The notes under the pieces are model-generated. The model was given only the letters and a program-made list of their open reading frames with translations. It searched no databases and was not told the DNA's origin. Made by a program: the position numbers and the translations under genes. Of a DNA stretch of 64,000 nt, positions 43,721 to 52,564 are shown piece after piece (within the stretch, counting starts at the first letter, position 1; each line of letters opens with the position of its first letter). The stretch comes from an uncultured Burkholderiales bacterium. GTDB taxonomy: Bacteria > Pseudomonadota > Gammaproteobacteria > Burkholderiales > Burkholderiaceae_C. The stretch spans positions 62,001 to 126,000 of the forward strand of contig CAILYC010000030.1 in assembly GCA_903838355.1 (NCBI GenBank), read 5' to 3'.

Positions 43721-44440
43721 TCAAGCGCAGGTTTGTGAATTCACTATCAAATTAAGGGCATCGGGGTCCAAAATATGAATATTGCGCTGCTTGACCGCAA
43801 TGACCCCATCGTCAGAGAGCTTGGAGAAGGTGCGACTCACGGTCTCGAGCTTGAGACCCAAGTAGCTGCCAATTTCTTCACGGGTCATTCGCAGCACCAA
43901 CTCTGTGCGTGAAAAGCCCCTGGCGTGAAGGCGTTTGACCAAATTAAGCAAAAAAGCCGCCAGTCTTTCTTCGGCGCGCATGCTGCCCAGCAGCAGCATC
44001 ACGCCATGTTCGCGCACGATTTCCTTGCTCATGATGCGGTGCACGTGGTGTTGCAAGGCCTTGACTTCACGCGAGAGGTATTCGATTTTGTCAAAGGGCA
44101 TGACGCAAATTTCCGCGTCTTCGAGAGCCACCGAATCACAACTGTGAAAGTCCGACACGATTCCGTCAAGACCGGTGATTTCACCTGCCATTTGAAAACC
44201 TGTGACTTGGTCGCGACCGTCTTCGGTGGTGATGCAAGTTTTAAAAAAACCGGTGCGAATCGCGTACAAGGAGGAAAAAGCGTCCCCATTTTGGTAGAGA
44301 TACTCGCCTCGCTTGATGCGACGCCGGCTCGCGACCAATTCGTCGATGCGCTCAATGTCGTCGTTGCTCAGCCCCATGGGCATGCAAAGCTCGCGCAAGT
44401 TGCAGTTTGAGCAGGCAATTTTAATGGCTTCAATATTCAT
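43721..44440 (-). CDS. fnr: FNR-type oxygen-sensing transcriptional regulator
   Basis: A 239-residue Crp/Fnr protein. The N terminus has Cys10-x2-Cys13-x5-Cys19, and Cys101 lies in DFHSCDSV, giving the four ligands of an oxygen-labile [4Fe-4S] cluster as in E. coli FNR. The dimer helix VKALQHHVHRIMSKEIV and the helix-turn-helix EEIGSYLGLKLETVSRTFSKL follow, with the E-x-x-S-R recognition residues that read TTGAT. It should be active at low oxygen and bind the boxes at 17867, 35276, 38064 and 44525. It diverges from hemN. Confidence 0.93.
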   Translation of the reverse strand: MNIEAIKIACSNCNLRELCMPMGLSNDDIERIDELVASRRRIKRGEYLYQNGDAFSSLYAIRTGFFKTCITTEDGRDQVTGFQMAGEITGLDGIVSDFHSCDSVALEDAEICVMPFDKIEYLSREVKALQHHVHRIMSKEIVREHGVMLLLGSMRAEERLAAFLLNLVKRLHARGFSRTELVLRMTREEIGSYLGLKLETVSRTFSKLSDDGVIAVKQRNIHILDPDALNLIVNSQTCA

Positions 44441-44524
44441 ATGAATTAATATAACTTAAATGTCACCGCATGTGGGTCAAATTTTGATCTGAAACAAAGT
44501 TTAGTGCCGCTTCGCACGCTTCGT

Positions 44525-44538
44525 TTGATGTAAATCAA
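44525..44538 (+). promoter_or_regulatory. Perfect FNR box upstream of hemN
   Basis: TTGATGTAAATCAA matches the FNR consensus in both halves. It lies in the 170-base gap between the divergent fnr and hemN genes, 72 bases before hemN and 85 bases from fnr, so it could also affect fnr itself. Confidence 0.72.
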
Positions 44539-44610
44539 ACTTTATTGGCAAATTGACGTTCCAATGCACAAAAGGGGTTTCTTTACCGAATTTCAGGAGT
44601 CTTTTTCCCA

Positions 44611-45978
44611 ATGTTGTCACTCTCGCAGGCCTTGCTCGAGCACTATGATGCGCAAGCACCCACCTATCAGACTTACCCAGGCTTTGAGCAATTCAAACAG
44701 GCCTTTGGTCCGCGCCACTATGCCCAAGCCCTCGAGCACCGCAGACAAAGCGTCTTGACCCGTCTCAAACCCTTGTCCATCTACGTGCACCTGCCTTTTT
44801 GTGAAAAACTCTGCTATTTTTGCAACCGCGACAAGATTGTCACCAAGCGCTACAGCAAAACCCTGGCCTACCTCGAGCTCATTGAGCAAGAACTCAAACT
44901 GCAAGTCGAGCACCTCGGGGGCAAACCCAAAATCTCACAACTGCATTTGACCGGTGGCACACCCACGTATTTGCACGAGTCCGAGCTCGAAAGCTTGGAC
45001 ACCATCCTCAAGTCCTATACGGTGTTCACACCCAACATCGACATGTCCTTGGACATCGATCCTCGAACCATCAACAACCACGGTTTGGCCGCTTTGCATC
45101 ACCTGGGCTTTAAGCGCTTGAATTTTGGCGTGCAAGACTGCGACGTGTCGGTGCAACGCGCGGTTCACCGGCTGCAAGACTTTGATGCCATTCAAGGCTT
45201 AATCGAACACAGCCGGGTGTTGGGCTTTGAATGCTGCAGCTTGGAGCTTCTTTATGGCTTGCCCAAGCAAACCCAAAGGAGTTTTGAGGCCACTCTGAGC
45301 CGTGTGCTCGAACTCGACAGCGACCGCGTCAAACTGACCCTCTACCGCCACCAGCCCGAACACTTTTCCCCTCAAAACAAGATCAAAGCGCAAGATCTGC
45401 CGTCCAAGCTTTTGGCCCTGAAGCTCTTCAACACAGCCCTCACGACATTGAACCAGGCGGGGTACGAGTACATCGGGCTTGACTTGTTTGCGAAAGATGG
45501 CGACCCACTGTCTGTGGCCAAACGCAGGGGGAGTTTAAGCAGAAACTTTTTGGGCTTTGGCCATCAACCCCATACGGACTTGATGGCGCTGGGGATGTCG
45601 GGGGTGGGCTCGATGGGTTCGACTTACAGCCAAAACGCCACCACACTAGAAGAATACCGTTTATTTTTAGAACGCAAACAGCTCCCCGTGGTCAAGGGCT
45701 GTGCCTTGAGCCGAGATGACTTGCTTCGAAAATCCATCATCATGACCCTCATGTGCCAAGGACACGTGAGCTTTGACGCCATTGATGAAGCTTATCTCAT
45801 TGACTTTGATGCCTATTTTGCCCAGGAGATGAAGCAATTAAGACGTTTGGAGGCCGAGGGCTTGGTAAAGCTCTCCGCCAAGAGCCTGGATGTGACAGAA
45901 TTGGGTCGCATTTTGGTGCGTACCATTGCCGCGGTGTTTGATCGCTATTGGACACCGGGGCTTTCTTCCACTGTTTGA
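44611..45978 (+). CDS. hemN: HemN, oxygen-independent coproporphyrinogen III dehydrogenase
   Basis: A 455-residue radical SAM enzyme. The cluster motif is Cys64-x3-Cys68-x2-Cys71 in YVHLPFCEKLCYFCNRDK. LTGGTPTYL, the SLDIDPRTINNHGLAAL segment, LNFGVQDCDVSVQRAVHR and GFGHQPHTDLMALGMSGVG are standard for HemN. It converts coproporphyrinogen III to protoporphyrinogen IX without oxygen and so supplies heme when cbb3 is made. FNR control is supported by the upstream box. Confidence 0.96.
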   Translation: MLSLSQALLEHYDAQAPTYQTYPGFEQFKQAFGPRHYAQALEHRRQSVLTRLKPLSIYVHLPFCEKLCYFCNRDKIVTKRYSKTLAYLELIEQELKLQVEHLGGKPKISQLHLTGGTPTYLHESELESLDTILKSYTVFTPNIDMSLDIDPRTINNHGLAALHHLGFKRLNFGVQDCDVSVQRAVHRLQDFDAIQGLIEHSRVLGFECCSLELLYGLPKQTQRSFEATLSRVLELDSDRVKLTLYRHQPEHFSPQNKIKAQDLPSKLLALKLFNTALTTLNQAGYEYIGLDLFAKDGDPLSVAKRRGSLSRNFLGFGHQPHTDLMALGMSGVGSMGSTYSQNATTLEEYRLFLERKQLPVVKGCALSRDDLLRKSIIMTLMCQGHVSFDAIDEAYLIDFDAYFAQEMKQLRRLEAEGLVKLSAKSLDVTELGRILVRTIAAVFDRYWTPGLSSTV

Positions 45979-46036
45979 GCGCGCAGCTCTTGTTTGCGAT
46001 CCTCTTTCTGATCTTCGTTGTGCCCATCTCAATCTC

Positions 46037-46831
46037 ATGCGTGAATCCTTGCTGCTCACTGCGCTCTTGATGGGCTTGGCTGGAGGCCCGCATTGCCTCT
46101 TGATGTGCGGACCGACCTGCGTGGGACTGAGCCAAATGATGCGGCCCATGAGCGTAAAAAGTCGATGGGGCACGGGCCTTTTGATGTTTCATGTCGGCAG
46201 AATGCTGGGCTACGCGAGCCTGGGTGCGGTGATGGGCGCCAGCTTCAAAGGTCTGGGGTGGCTGGCCAACCACAGTGCGGTGTTTCAACCGGCCTGGAGC
46301 TTGGTGCATGTCGCGGCGGGCGTCATGGGGCTCATGCTGTTCATCAAAGCCGAAGAACCCACATGGCTCACCGATCAAACACAAGTGCTTTGGCGGCGCC
46401 TTTCAAACGCCTCTCGCGCCTCTCGCGCCTCTCCCGACTTTGAGCCCAAGATTGAACCCGACAAGCATTGGGGCCCCAAAGGGCTTTTGGCGCTGGGACT
46501 GGTGTGGACTTTTCTGCCTTGTGGGTTGCTCTATTCCGCCTTGGGCGTGGCAGCGCTCAGTTCCAACGCTTGGGATGGTGGCTTGGTCATGCTCGCCTTT
46601 GCTGTGGGCAGCACCCTGGTGTTGGCCTGGGGACCCTGGATATGGCGCATGTTCAGGCTGCAAGGGCAGCACCACACGCTCGCTCGCCTCAAACCCCAAC
46701 TCTTGAATACACTTCAGGTGCAAACGTGGGGGATGCGCCTAGCGGGCTTATCCCTGGCCATTTTGTCAACCGTGAGTCTTTGGCAAGCCCTCTTCAACAA
46801 CCAAGCGCCTTGGTGCATCACACCGGTGTAG
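46037..46831 (+). CDS. TauE/SafE-like (DsbD-2 type) membrane protein of the cco locus
   Basis: A 264-residue membrane protein from the ATG at 46037, with about six helices. The GGPHCLLMCGPTC motif in the first helix, the FHVGRMLGYASLGAVMG helix and LVWTFLPCGLLYSAL in the fourth are characteristic of the group annotated as sulfite exporter TauE/SafE that sits in cco loci. Conserved Cys, His and Met in the first helix suggest metal (copper) handling, which is inference. It follows hemN by 58 bases and is probably cotranscribed. Confidence 0.8.
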   Translation: MRESLLLTALLMGLAGGPHCLLMCGPTCVGLSQMMRPMSVKSRWGTGLLMFHVGRMLGYASLGAVMGASFKGLGWLANHSAVFQPAWSLVHVAAGVMGLMLFIKAEEPTWLTDQTQVLWRRLSNASRASRASPDFEPKIEPDKHWGPKGLLALGLVWTFLPCGLLYSALGVAALSSNAWDGGLVMLAFAVGSTLVLAWGPWIWRMFRLQGQHHTLARLKPQLLNTLQVQTWGMRLAGLSLAILSTVSLWQALFNNQAPWCITPV

Positions 46832-46940
46832 AACTGAGAGACTCAAACCGTGCTCTGTTTGGATTACACTTTCCAATCACGATGGCCCAAGTTCAAAGGC
46901 TTGAGCTTTGCCCCGCATGGATTCATTAAAGGAGACAGTC

Positions 46941-47855
46941 ATGTCCACGCAAGACCATCACAAAACACCGCTCTCCCCCAGCGACAACCCAACCGTGATC
47001 GCCCCTCAAATTTATGAGCTCTACGATCAATACTGTCACAGTGGTATGGCCAGGCGTGAGTTTTTGACCCGCTCAAGTCTTTTGGTGGCAGGGGGCTTGG
47101 CCATGGCGCAGGCCTTGTTGCCCCAATACGCCAAGGCGCAAACCATCTCCTTTACCGACCCCCGCATCAAGGCCCATTACGTCAACTATCCTTCAGCAGG
47201 GGGCAACTCAGGTCAAATGCGCGGCTACTTGGTGCAACCGTCTGGCCTGGGGAAATTCCCATCGGTCTTGGTGGTTCACGAAAACCGCGGCCTCAACCCC
47301 TATATTGAAGATGTGGCTCGCCGCTTGGCCGCCGTGGGATTTTTGGCTTTGGCCCCCGATGGGCTCTCTCCCGTGGGTGGCTATCCCGGCAATGACGAAG
47401 AGGGCAAGGAGATGCAAGACAAGCTAGACCCCAGCCGTTTGCGCATTGACATGCTCAACAGCGCGCTTTACCTCAAACACCATGCGCTTTCAAGCGGCAA
47501 ACTCGGTGTGACCGGGTTTTGTTGGGGCGGGAGCACGGCGAACTATTTGGCTGGCGAACTCGGGGATCAACTCCAAGCTGCGGCACCTTATTACGGCGAG
47601 CCACCCAAGCCGGAAAAAATAGCCAAGATCAAATGTCCTCTCCTGCTGCATTTCGCCCAAAACGACGCCCGGGTGACCTCGCAGTGGCCAGGCTTTGAAG
47701 CGGCGCTCACGGATACCAAGATCCCTCATCAAGGGTTTGTCTATGCCGAGACCCAGCACGGATTTCACAACAACTCCACGCCACGCTACTCGAAGGAGGC
47801 GGCCGATTTGTCTTGGAGCAGAACGATCGAGTTCTTTAAAAAGGAATTGGTTTAA
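46941..47855 (+). CDS. Dienelactone hydrolase family protein with Tat signal
   Basis: A 304-residue protein. The ATG at 46941 has AAAGGAGA upstream. A twin-arginine signal (Arg38-Arg39 in MARREFLTRSSLL, then a hydrophobic stretch ending in YAKAQ) points to export of the folded enzyme. The catalytic triad is visible: Cys in TGFCWGGST, Asp in AQNDARVT and His in ETQHGFHNN, plus SVLVVHENRGLNPYI. It hydrolyses lactones or esters, possibly chlorodienelactones. It stands alone downstream of the TauE-like gene. Confidence 0.88.
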   Translation: MSTQDHHKTPLSPSDNPTVIAPQIYELYDQYCHSGMARREFLTRSSLLVAGGLAMAQALLPQYAKAQTISFTDPRIKAHYVNYPSAGGNSGQMRGYLVQPSGLGKFPSVLVVHENRGLNPYIEDVARRLAAVGFLALAPDGLSPVGGYPGNDEEGKEMQDKLDPSRLRIDMLNSALYLKHHALSSGKLGVTGFCWGGSTANYLAGELGDQLQAAAPYYGEPPKPEKIAKIKCPLLLHFAQNDARVTSQWPGFEAALTDTKIPHQGFVYAETQHGFHNNSTPRYSKEAADLSWSRTIEFFKKELV

Positions 47856-47949
47856 TCCTGGTTAGAGATTTTAATCTTTGCTTTGCAGGTTTGCCTGTGA
47901 ATCACGGTTAAACCTCAAAGAAAAAAAAGAGTTCAGGCGTGTTCATTCT

Positions 47950-48330
47950 TTAGTCTCGCACGCTCAAGGCCGCATGCAAGCACGCCAAGAGCGCCTCATT
48001 ATCCCAGGGCTTGTGAATGAAGCCCCACAACTGAGCATCATCAAGCGTGGGGTCTTGAGCAGCCAAATCCGAAAAGCCCGTGAGCAAAAACCGCGAAGTC
48101 TTCGGCCAATGGCGCCTCACCTCACTGAGAAGCTCAGCACCACTCATGCCAGGCATGCCCATGTCACTGATCACAGCATCAAAGTGCCGCGTTTGAAACA
48201 ATATCAAGGCCTCTTGCCCGCTCCCGGCTGTGCTCACCTCAAAGCCACTCATCTTTAAAAACCGCGTCAAAGCGCGCAAGATATTGGGCTCATCGTCCAC
48301 GCAAAGAATCTGTAAGCCTTGAGTAGACAT
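47950..48330 (-). CDS. Response regulator, single receiver domain
   Basis: A 126-residue receiver domain with no output domain. Acidic pocket LCVDDEP (Asp12, Asp13), phospho-acceptor Asp56 in VISDMGMPGMSG, Thr in FLLTGFSD and Lys in FIHKPWD. It begins five bases after the histidine kinase stop, so it is the second gene of the pair. Regulators of this kind act as phosphate relays or by protein contact. Its output target is unknown. Confidence 0.9.
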   Translation of the reverse strand: MSTQGLQILCVDDEPNILRALTRFLKMSGFEVSTAGSGQEALILFQTRHFDAVISDMGMPGMSGAELLSEVRRHWPKTSRFLLTGFSDLAAQDPTLDDAQLWGFIHKPWDNEALLACLHAALSVRD

Positions 48331-48335
48331 GGGGC

Positions 48336-50285
48336 TCAAGGTTGCTCTGGCAAGCTCTTTTGAGCCGCCTGCACCTGCGTGTGAGACTGCGTTGGCGCCA
48401 GCCCCGGTTCTTGAACCACAGGCAAGACCACTTTAAATCTTGTTCCTTGACCCAGGGTGCTCTTGACGGTGATGCTGCCGCCGTGGCGCTGAATGATGCC
48501 ATGAGAGACCGACAAGCCCAGACCCGTGCCCTGCCCAATGGCCTTGCTCGTGTAAAACGGATCAAAGATTTTGTTCAAGTTCTCAGGCGCGATGCCGCAG
48601 CCCGTGTCTTGAACCTCGACCCAAACAAGGCTGGCATCATCGTTCACGCCAGTTCGGATGGTGAGCAGCCCTTTGTGCCCCTCATCCATGGATTGGGAGG
48701 CATTCACGATTAAATTCAAAAAAACCTGGTTGAGCTGGGACGGCACACACTCAATGTCGGGCAAGGGGCAGAGATCAAGCACCAACTCGGCTTTGTATTT
48801 AAACTCGTGGCTGACAATGTTCAAAGTCGACTCGAGTCCATGGTTAATATTGGCCTTTTGCCAAGTGAGCTGGGTGTCGGTGCGGGAGAAGTTTTTAAGG
48901 TCTTGGATGATGTTTTGAACCCGCTCCAACCCTTCCAAGGTCTCGCTCATCAAGGGGTGTACATCGCCCTTCACATAGTCGTATTGAAGTTTGAGCTTCA
49001 AGGCCAAAACAGACTCAAGGGCGAGATTGAACTCCTCGCTGTTGAGAGCCGTGCCTCGGGGTTGAGGTTGGGGTTGGGCATCCAAAATTTGCTCGTAAAT
49101 GTCCATGTATTTCTTAAGCGTGCTGATGTTGGAGGCCACGTAAGCGATTGGGTTGTTGATTTCATGCGCAACTCCGGCGGAGAGCTGACCCAAGGCAGCG
49201 AGTTTTTCTGACTGGGTGAGCCGTTGGGTGAGCTCGAGCTTTTCATCGGTGGCTGATTGCGCTTGCTGATGGGTCACTACCAATTCATCATGGGTAGCTT
49301 TCAACTCCACATTGATGCGCGCAAAGCGGCGCAGCAATAAAAGTGAGGACGCGGCAAAGAGCAAGATCAACACCGACATCAATCCGCCAAAGAACACATA
49401 AGACCGCAAATGACTTTGATACTCCAACAAGGCATCAGACTCGGCCATGCCCACAAGCACCATCAAGGGTTGGTTATTGATGCGCTCAAAGGCGTAGAAG
49501 CGCTTGACATGGTCAAAGACTTGATCGGAAGTGAATGTACCCAGGGTCAAGCTCTTCACACTTTGGGGTAAATTCAGTGCAGGCAGTGCACCGTCAATTT
49601 GAGAATGCTCCCCCTCCACCAAGGTGCGAATGCCCCCGTCCAGACTCGCCATGGCGGTAAATCCGTGTGGGCCCAGATGAATCGATTTGTGAAAATTGGT
49701 GAAGTAATTGGGGTCAAAGGAGGCCACGGCCACCCCCTTCAAACTGCCGTCTGGGTTGCTCATGCGCCGAGTCACCTGGATGGACCACTTTTGGCTTATG
49801 CGACCGAGCACGGGTTTGCTGATGAAAATCCCATAGGGGTACGGCGTCAAATGGACTTTGAAATGCTCTCGGTCGGAGAGGTCTACTTTTTGGGTGGTTT
49901 TTTTCAAGTTCGAGAACACATACATGCCGCGCTCATCGATGATGCCGGTTTGATTGAAAAATTGCACATCCAACACTTGTTGATCAAAATAGTCTTTGAG
50001 CAAAGGAAAGTCCCGGTCCCCACTTCTCTCGTAATGGAATTGAATGATTCTGAGCAACTCATCGGCGTTGCTTACGGTATTTTGGGTGTGTTCTTTAAAG
50101 CTGCGGGCAATGTTGCGCAAATTGCCAAAGGCGGCTTGTTCAACCAAGGTCTTGTCTTGGTGGGCTCTCACAAACACAAACACCCAGACCAAAACCAAGA
50201 GCACCACTGCCACACCCGATAGGGGCAAGGTGGGGTCCATGTGCTTGGACAAAAAATTCATCCACCGCGGCAAGAGTCTGAACAT
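48336..50285 (-). CDS. Membrane sensor histidine kinase with extracytoplasmic PDC-type sensor
   Basis: A 649-residue kinase. An N-terminal membrane helix, then a periplasmic domain of about 240 residues resembling a double-Cache sensor (DREHFKVH, SKPVLGRISQKWSIQVTRR, GVAVASFDPNYF), then a second helix near residues 290-315. A coiled coil leads to the H-box AAGVAHEINNP with the phospho-His near residue 371. ATP-binding motifs are present: N-box LNLIVNASQSM, G1 VQDTGCGI, F-box DPFYTSK and G2 GTGLGLSV. It may sense an organic acid or amino acid. It pairs with the single receiver downstream. Confidence 0.9.
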   Translation of the reverse strand: MFRLLPRWMNFLSKHMDPTLPLSGVAVVLLVLVWVFVFVRAHQDKTLVEQAAFGNLRNIARSFKEHTQNTVSNADELLRIIQFHYERSGDRDFPLLKDYFDQQVLDVQFFNQTGIIDERGMYVFSNLKKTTQKVDLSDREHFKVHLTPYPYGIFISKPVLGRISQKWSIQVTRRMSNPDGSLKGVAVASFDPNYFTNFHKSIHLGPHGFTAMASLDGGIRTLVEGEHSQIDGALPALNLPQSVKSLTLGTFTSDQVFDHVKRFYAFERINNQPLMVLVGMAESDALLEYQSHLRSYVFFGGLMSVLILLFAASSLLLLRRFARINVELKATHDELVVTHQQAQSATDEKLELTQRLTQSEKLAALGQLSAGVAHEINNPIAYVASNISTLKKYMDIYEQILDAQPQPQPRGTALNSEEFNLALESVLALKLKLQYDYVKGDVHPLMSETLEGLERVQNIIQDLKNFSRTDTQLTWQKANINHGLESTLNIVSHEFKYKAELVLDLCPLPDIECVPSQLNQVFLNLIVNASQSMDEGHKGLLTIRTGVNDDASLVWVEVQDTGCGIAPENLNKIFDPFYTSKAIGQGTGLGLSVSHGIIQRHGGSITVKSTLGQGTRFKVVLPVVQEPGLAPTQSHTQVQAAQKSLPEQP

Positions 50286-50351
50286 AGGTGAGGTGCCTCT
50301 GAGTATCTGAGTCAGGGAGTATCTATCCTAACATCGAGGTTTTACAAATGA

Positions 50352-50375
50352 AGAGCCCCGACCCACTGGGGGCTT
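50352..50375 (-). terminator. Weak terminator-like hairpin after the P1 peptidase gene
   Basis: AGCCCC and GGGGGCT form a short stem. The T-run on the minus strand is interrupted, so activity is uncertain. Confidence 0.35.
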
Positions 50376-50404
50376 TGATTTTGGGCAGAAACACCGGTCT
50401 GCGC

Positions 50405-51415
50405 TCATCGAGACGGTGCCTGAAGGTCGTTGACACTTGGCCAAAACCGCTCCCCCAGACGCACACCACTGGCCGCCCTCACGGCATTCAAGACCGCCAT
50501 GGCGGTCACTTCAGCGGCCAAACTGCTCAACAGCATCATGTCCACTTCTGCCTCGACCTGTCCCGTGGCAAGGGCAAACAGGGTGTCACCATCGAGAGGC
50601 GTGTGAACTGGTCGAATGCTGCGTGCCAATCCATCGTGGGCGACCTGGGCCAAGCGCTTGGCCTGTACTTTGCTGAGTTGGGCGTCGGTGGCCACCACAC
50701 CAATGGTGGTGTTGAGCCCGGGCTGAGTGAGCAAGGGGGCTGTAACGCGCCCTTTGAGTTGTTCGGCGTGGGTGTCAAGCAACTCAAGGGCGTGAGGAGT
50801 TTTTCGAGCGCCCGCCACAATTTGGCCGTTTTGGGGATCGATCACGTCCCCGAGTGCATTGCAAACCACCAAGGCGCCCACTGTCAAGTTACCGACCCTC
50901 AATGCAGCACTGCCAAGCCCACCCTTCATCGCCAACTCACCACCAAAGACCTTGCCCACGGTGGCCCCGGTTCCCGCGCCGACATTGCCCTGAACAGTCG
51001 TGATACTTTGGGCGGCTTGACAAGCCGCATAGCCGTCATGCGACTGGGGGCGCACATGACCCTGACCCAAGAGCAAATCAAAGATCACCGCCCCAGGCAC
51101 AATGGGCACACAAAACTCTTGAATTTGCACTCCCCGCCCGCGTTCTTCTAACCATCTCATGACCCCTGAGGCCGCATCAAGCCCAAAGGCCGACCCCCCG
51201 GACAAGAGCACGGCATTGACAAAGGGCACGGTATTGATGGGATCGAGCAAATCGGTCTCTCTTGTGCCCGGGGCTGCCCCTCGCACGTCCACCCCCCCAA
51301 CGGTGCCAGGCGGACACAAGACCACGGTGCAACCTGTGTAGGCGGCAAGGTCGGTGTGGTGGCCCACGCTCAAGCCACTCACATCACAGAGAGTCAACGG
51401 TTGATCACGCTGCAT
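50405..51415 (-). CDS. P1-family (DmpA-type) aminopeptidase
   Basis: A 336-residue Ntn-hydrolase of the DmpA group from the ATG at 51415. It has the family start LTLCDVSGLSVGHHTD, TGCTVVLCPPG, the NAVLLSGGSAFGLDAASGVMRWLEE block and GNVGAGTGATVGK. The self-cleavage point, Gly-Ser in KGGLGSAALRVG, makes the serine the new N-terminal nucleophile of the beta chain. Such enzymes release N-terminal D- or L-amino acids or beta-alanine, or act on nylon-like amides. It is cytoplasmic. The adjacent genes do not give a substrate. Confidence 0.85.
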   Translation of the reverse strand: MQRDQPLTLCDVSGLSVGHHTDLAAYTGCTVVLCPPGTVGGVDVRGAAPGTRETDLLDPINTVPFVNAVLLSGGSAFGLDAASGVMRWLEERGRGVQIQEFCVPIVPGAVIFDLLLGQGHVRPQSHDGYAACQAAQSITTVQGNVGAGTGATVGKVFGGELAMKGGLGSAALRVGNLTVGALVVCNALGDVIDPQNGQIVAGARKTPHALELLDTHAEQLKGRVTAPLLTQPGLNTTIGVVATDAQLSKVQAKRLAQVAHDGLARSIRPVHTPLDGDTLFALATGQVEAEVDMMLLSSLAAEVTAMAVLNAVRAASGVRLGERFWPSVNDLQAPSR

Positions 51416-51516
51416 CAATTAAGTCCAGTGTTCGTCAATTCTGAGTTTAGCTTCAAAATTCAGCCACCTGTGACAATAAAGTCCGCGAGTGATTCAAAAA
51501 GCCGAGAACGGCCACA

Positions 51517-51990
51517 CTATTCGTGAGATTCGGCGGTGTCTTCGGCATGAACATCGACGTCAAACAAGTCCCCAGCTTGGAAAAAGTCTTCGATCGTTCT
51601 GGGTTCGTATTGGATTTCCCACCAGTTGTAATCCAGGTCTTGTTGATAAAAACCGTAGGCACCGTGGCGTTCGCGCACACTTTGAATTTTTCGAATGCCA
51701 TAGACATCCTTTAGCGCCAATGCTTTGTTGTAGGCCTGGTCCACCTCCTCTTTGGTCTTTACATTGAGTCCCCAATGAGTGAGCACATGCTGCTGCGGCA
51801 CCCTCTCGCCTATGCACACACAGACCACGTACATGTCTGAGTGCAGTCTCACCATCATGGCAGGTTTTGCATGGCGCACCACTTCCAGGCCCAAATACTC
51901 TTCATAATATTTGCGCGTGTTTTGCAAATTGCGAGAAAGCAAAGTTCCGTGCGTGAGCTTAAAGGGCTTGACAATCGATGTCTGGCTCAT
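51517..51990 (-). CDS. VOC-superfamily (glyoxalase/dioxygenase-fold) protein
   Basis: A 157-residue VOC protein. HGTLLSRNLQNTRKYYEEYLGLEVVRH gives the first His ligand, HVLTHWGLNVKTKEEVDQAYNKA the second, and the end DLDYNWWEIQYEPR resembles the Glu-bearing last strand. GGAGG precedes the ATG by about ten bases. It may be a glyoxalase, an extradiol dioxygenase or an isomerase. It is paired with a small cupin gene 49 bases downstream on the same strand. Confidence 0.8.
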   Translation of the reverse strand: MSQTSIVKPFKLTHGTLLSRNLQNTRKYYEEYLGLEVVRHAKPAMMVRLHSDMYVVCVCIGERVPQQHVLTHWGLNVKTKEEVDQAYNKALALKDVYGIRKIQSVRERHGAYGFYQQDLDYNWWEIQYEPRTIEDFFQAGDLFDVDVHAEDTAESHE

Positions 51991-52039
51991 GATTCAAAAT
52001 CCTCCAATAAAAATGGTTTCTAAGAATACGCGTTGTTGG

Positions 52040-52468
52040 CTAGACGCGCTCGCTAGGGGTGGTGATCACCAAAAATACCAATTGACCCACACCCGTGTTG
52101 CTCAATGCATGCGGCAAGTGAGGCGCAATAAAAGCAAACTGATGAGGGTGCACCACGGTTTTCTCGTCTCCGAGCGTCAAAAGTCCCGTGCCTTCCAGGA
52201 AATAATAAATTTGCTCCTTGCTCTCGTGCAAGTGCATGGCCACATGGGCGCCTGGCAAATAGCTAGAAATCCGAAAATCCAAAAAAGCCGAACCCCTGGA
52301 TTGACTCACCAATATTTTGGACAATGCCCCATCGAAATGCCCAGGTGACTGCTCCCACATGAACTCGGCAATTTCTCGCACCTTGGAGACATGTGTTATG
52401 GCGCGCGTTGAAGTGGGTGTCACCCTTGATGATGCTTTGGTCTTTGTTTTTGTCGTCATTAGGGCCAT
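52040..52468 (-). CDS. Small cupin-domain protein
   Basis: A 142-residue protein with one cupin. The metal site is HLHESKEQIYYFLEGTG in the first motif and APHLPHALSNTG in the second. The N-terminal region is rich in Lys and Thr. The start is uncertain, since neither the ATG at 52468 nor the ATG at 52459 has a clear ribosome site. It may bind a metal and act as a dioxygenase or isomerase, or serve as a sugar- or acid-binding protein. It is a neighbour of the VOC gene. Confidence 0.75.
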   Translation of the reverse strand: MALMTTKTKTKASSRVTPTSTRAITHVSKVREIAEFMWEQSPGHFDGALSKILVSQSRGSAFLDFRISSYLPGAHVAMHLHESKEQIYYFLEGTGLLTLGDEKTVVHPHQFAFIAPHLPHALSNTGVGQLVFLVITTPSERV

Positions 52469-52564
52469 GATCAAACTGTTTTGTTGAACGATAGGAACGG
52501 CTTACTTTGCTGATGAAGGCAGTAACCGTTAATTGAGTTTTTTAATGCAATAGAAGCTTTAACT

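Noticed and set aside
52490-52555. Imperfect inverted repeat with a T-run between the cupin and Bug receptor genes
   Set aside because: The stem is short and mismatched, and the T-run is on the wrong strand for either neighbouring gene.
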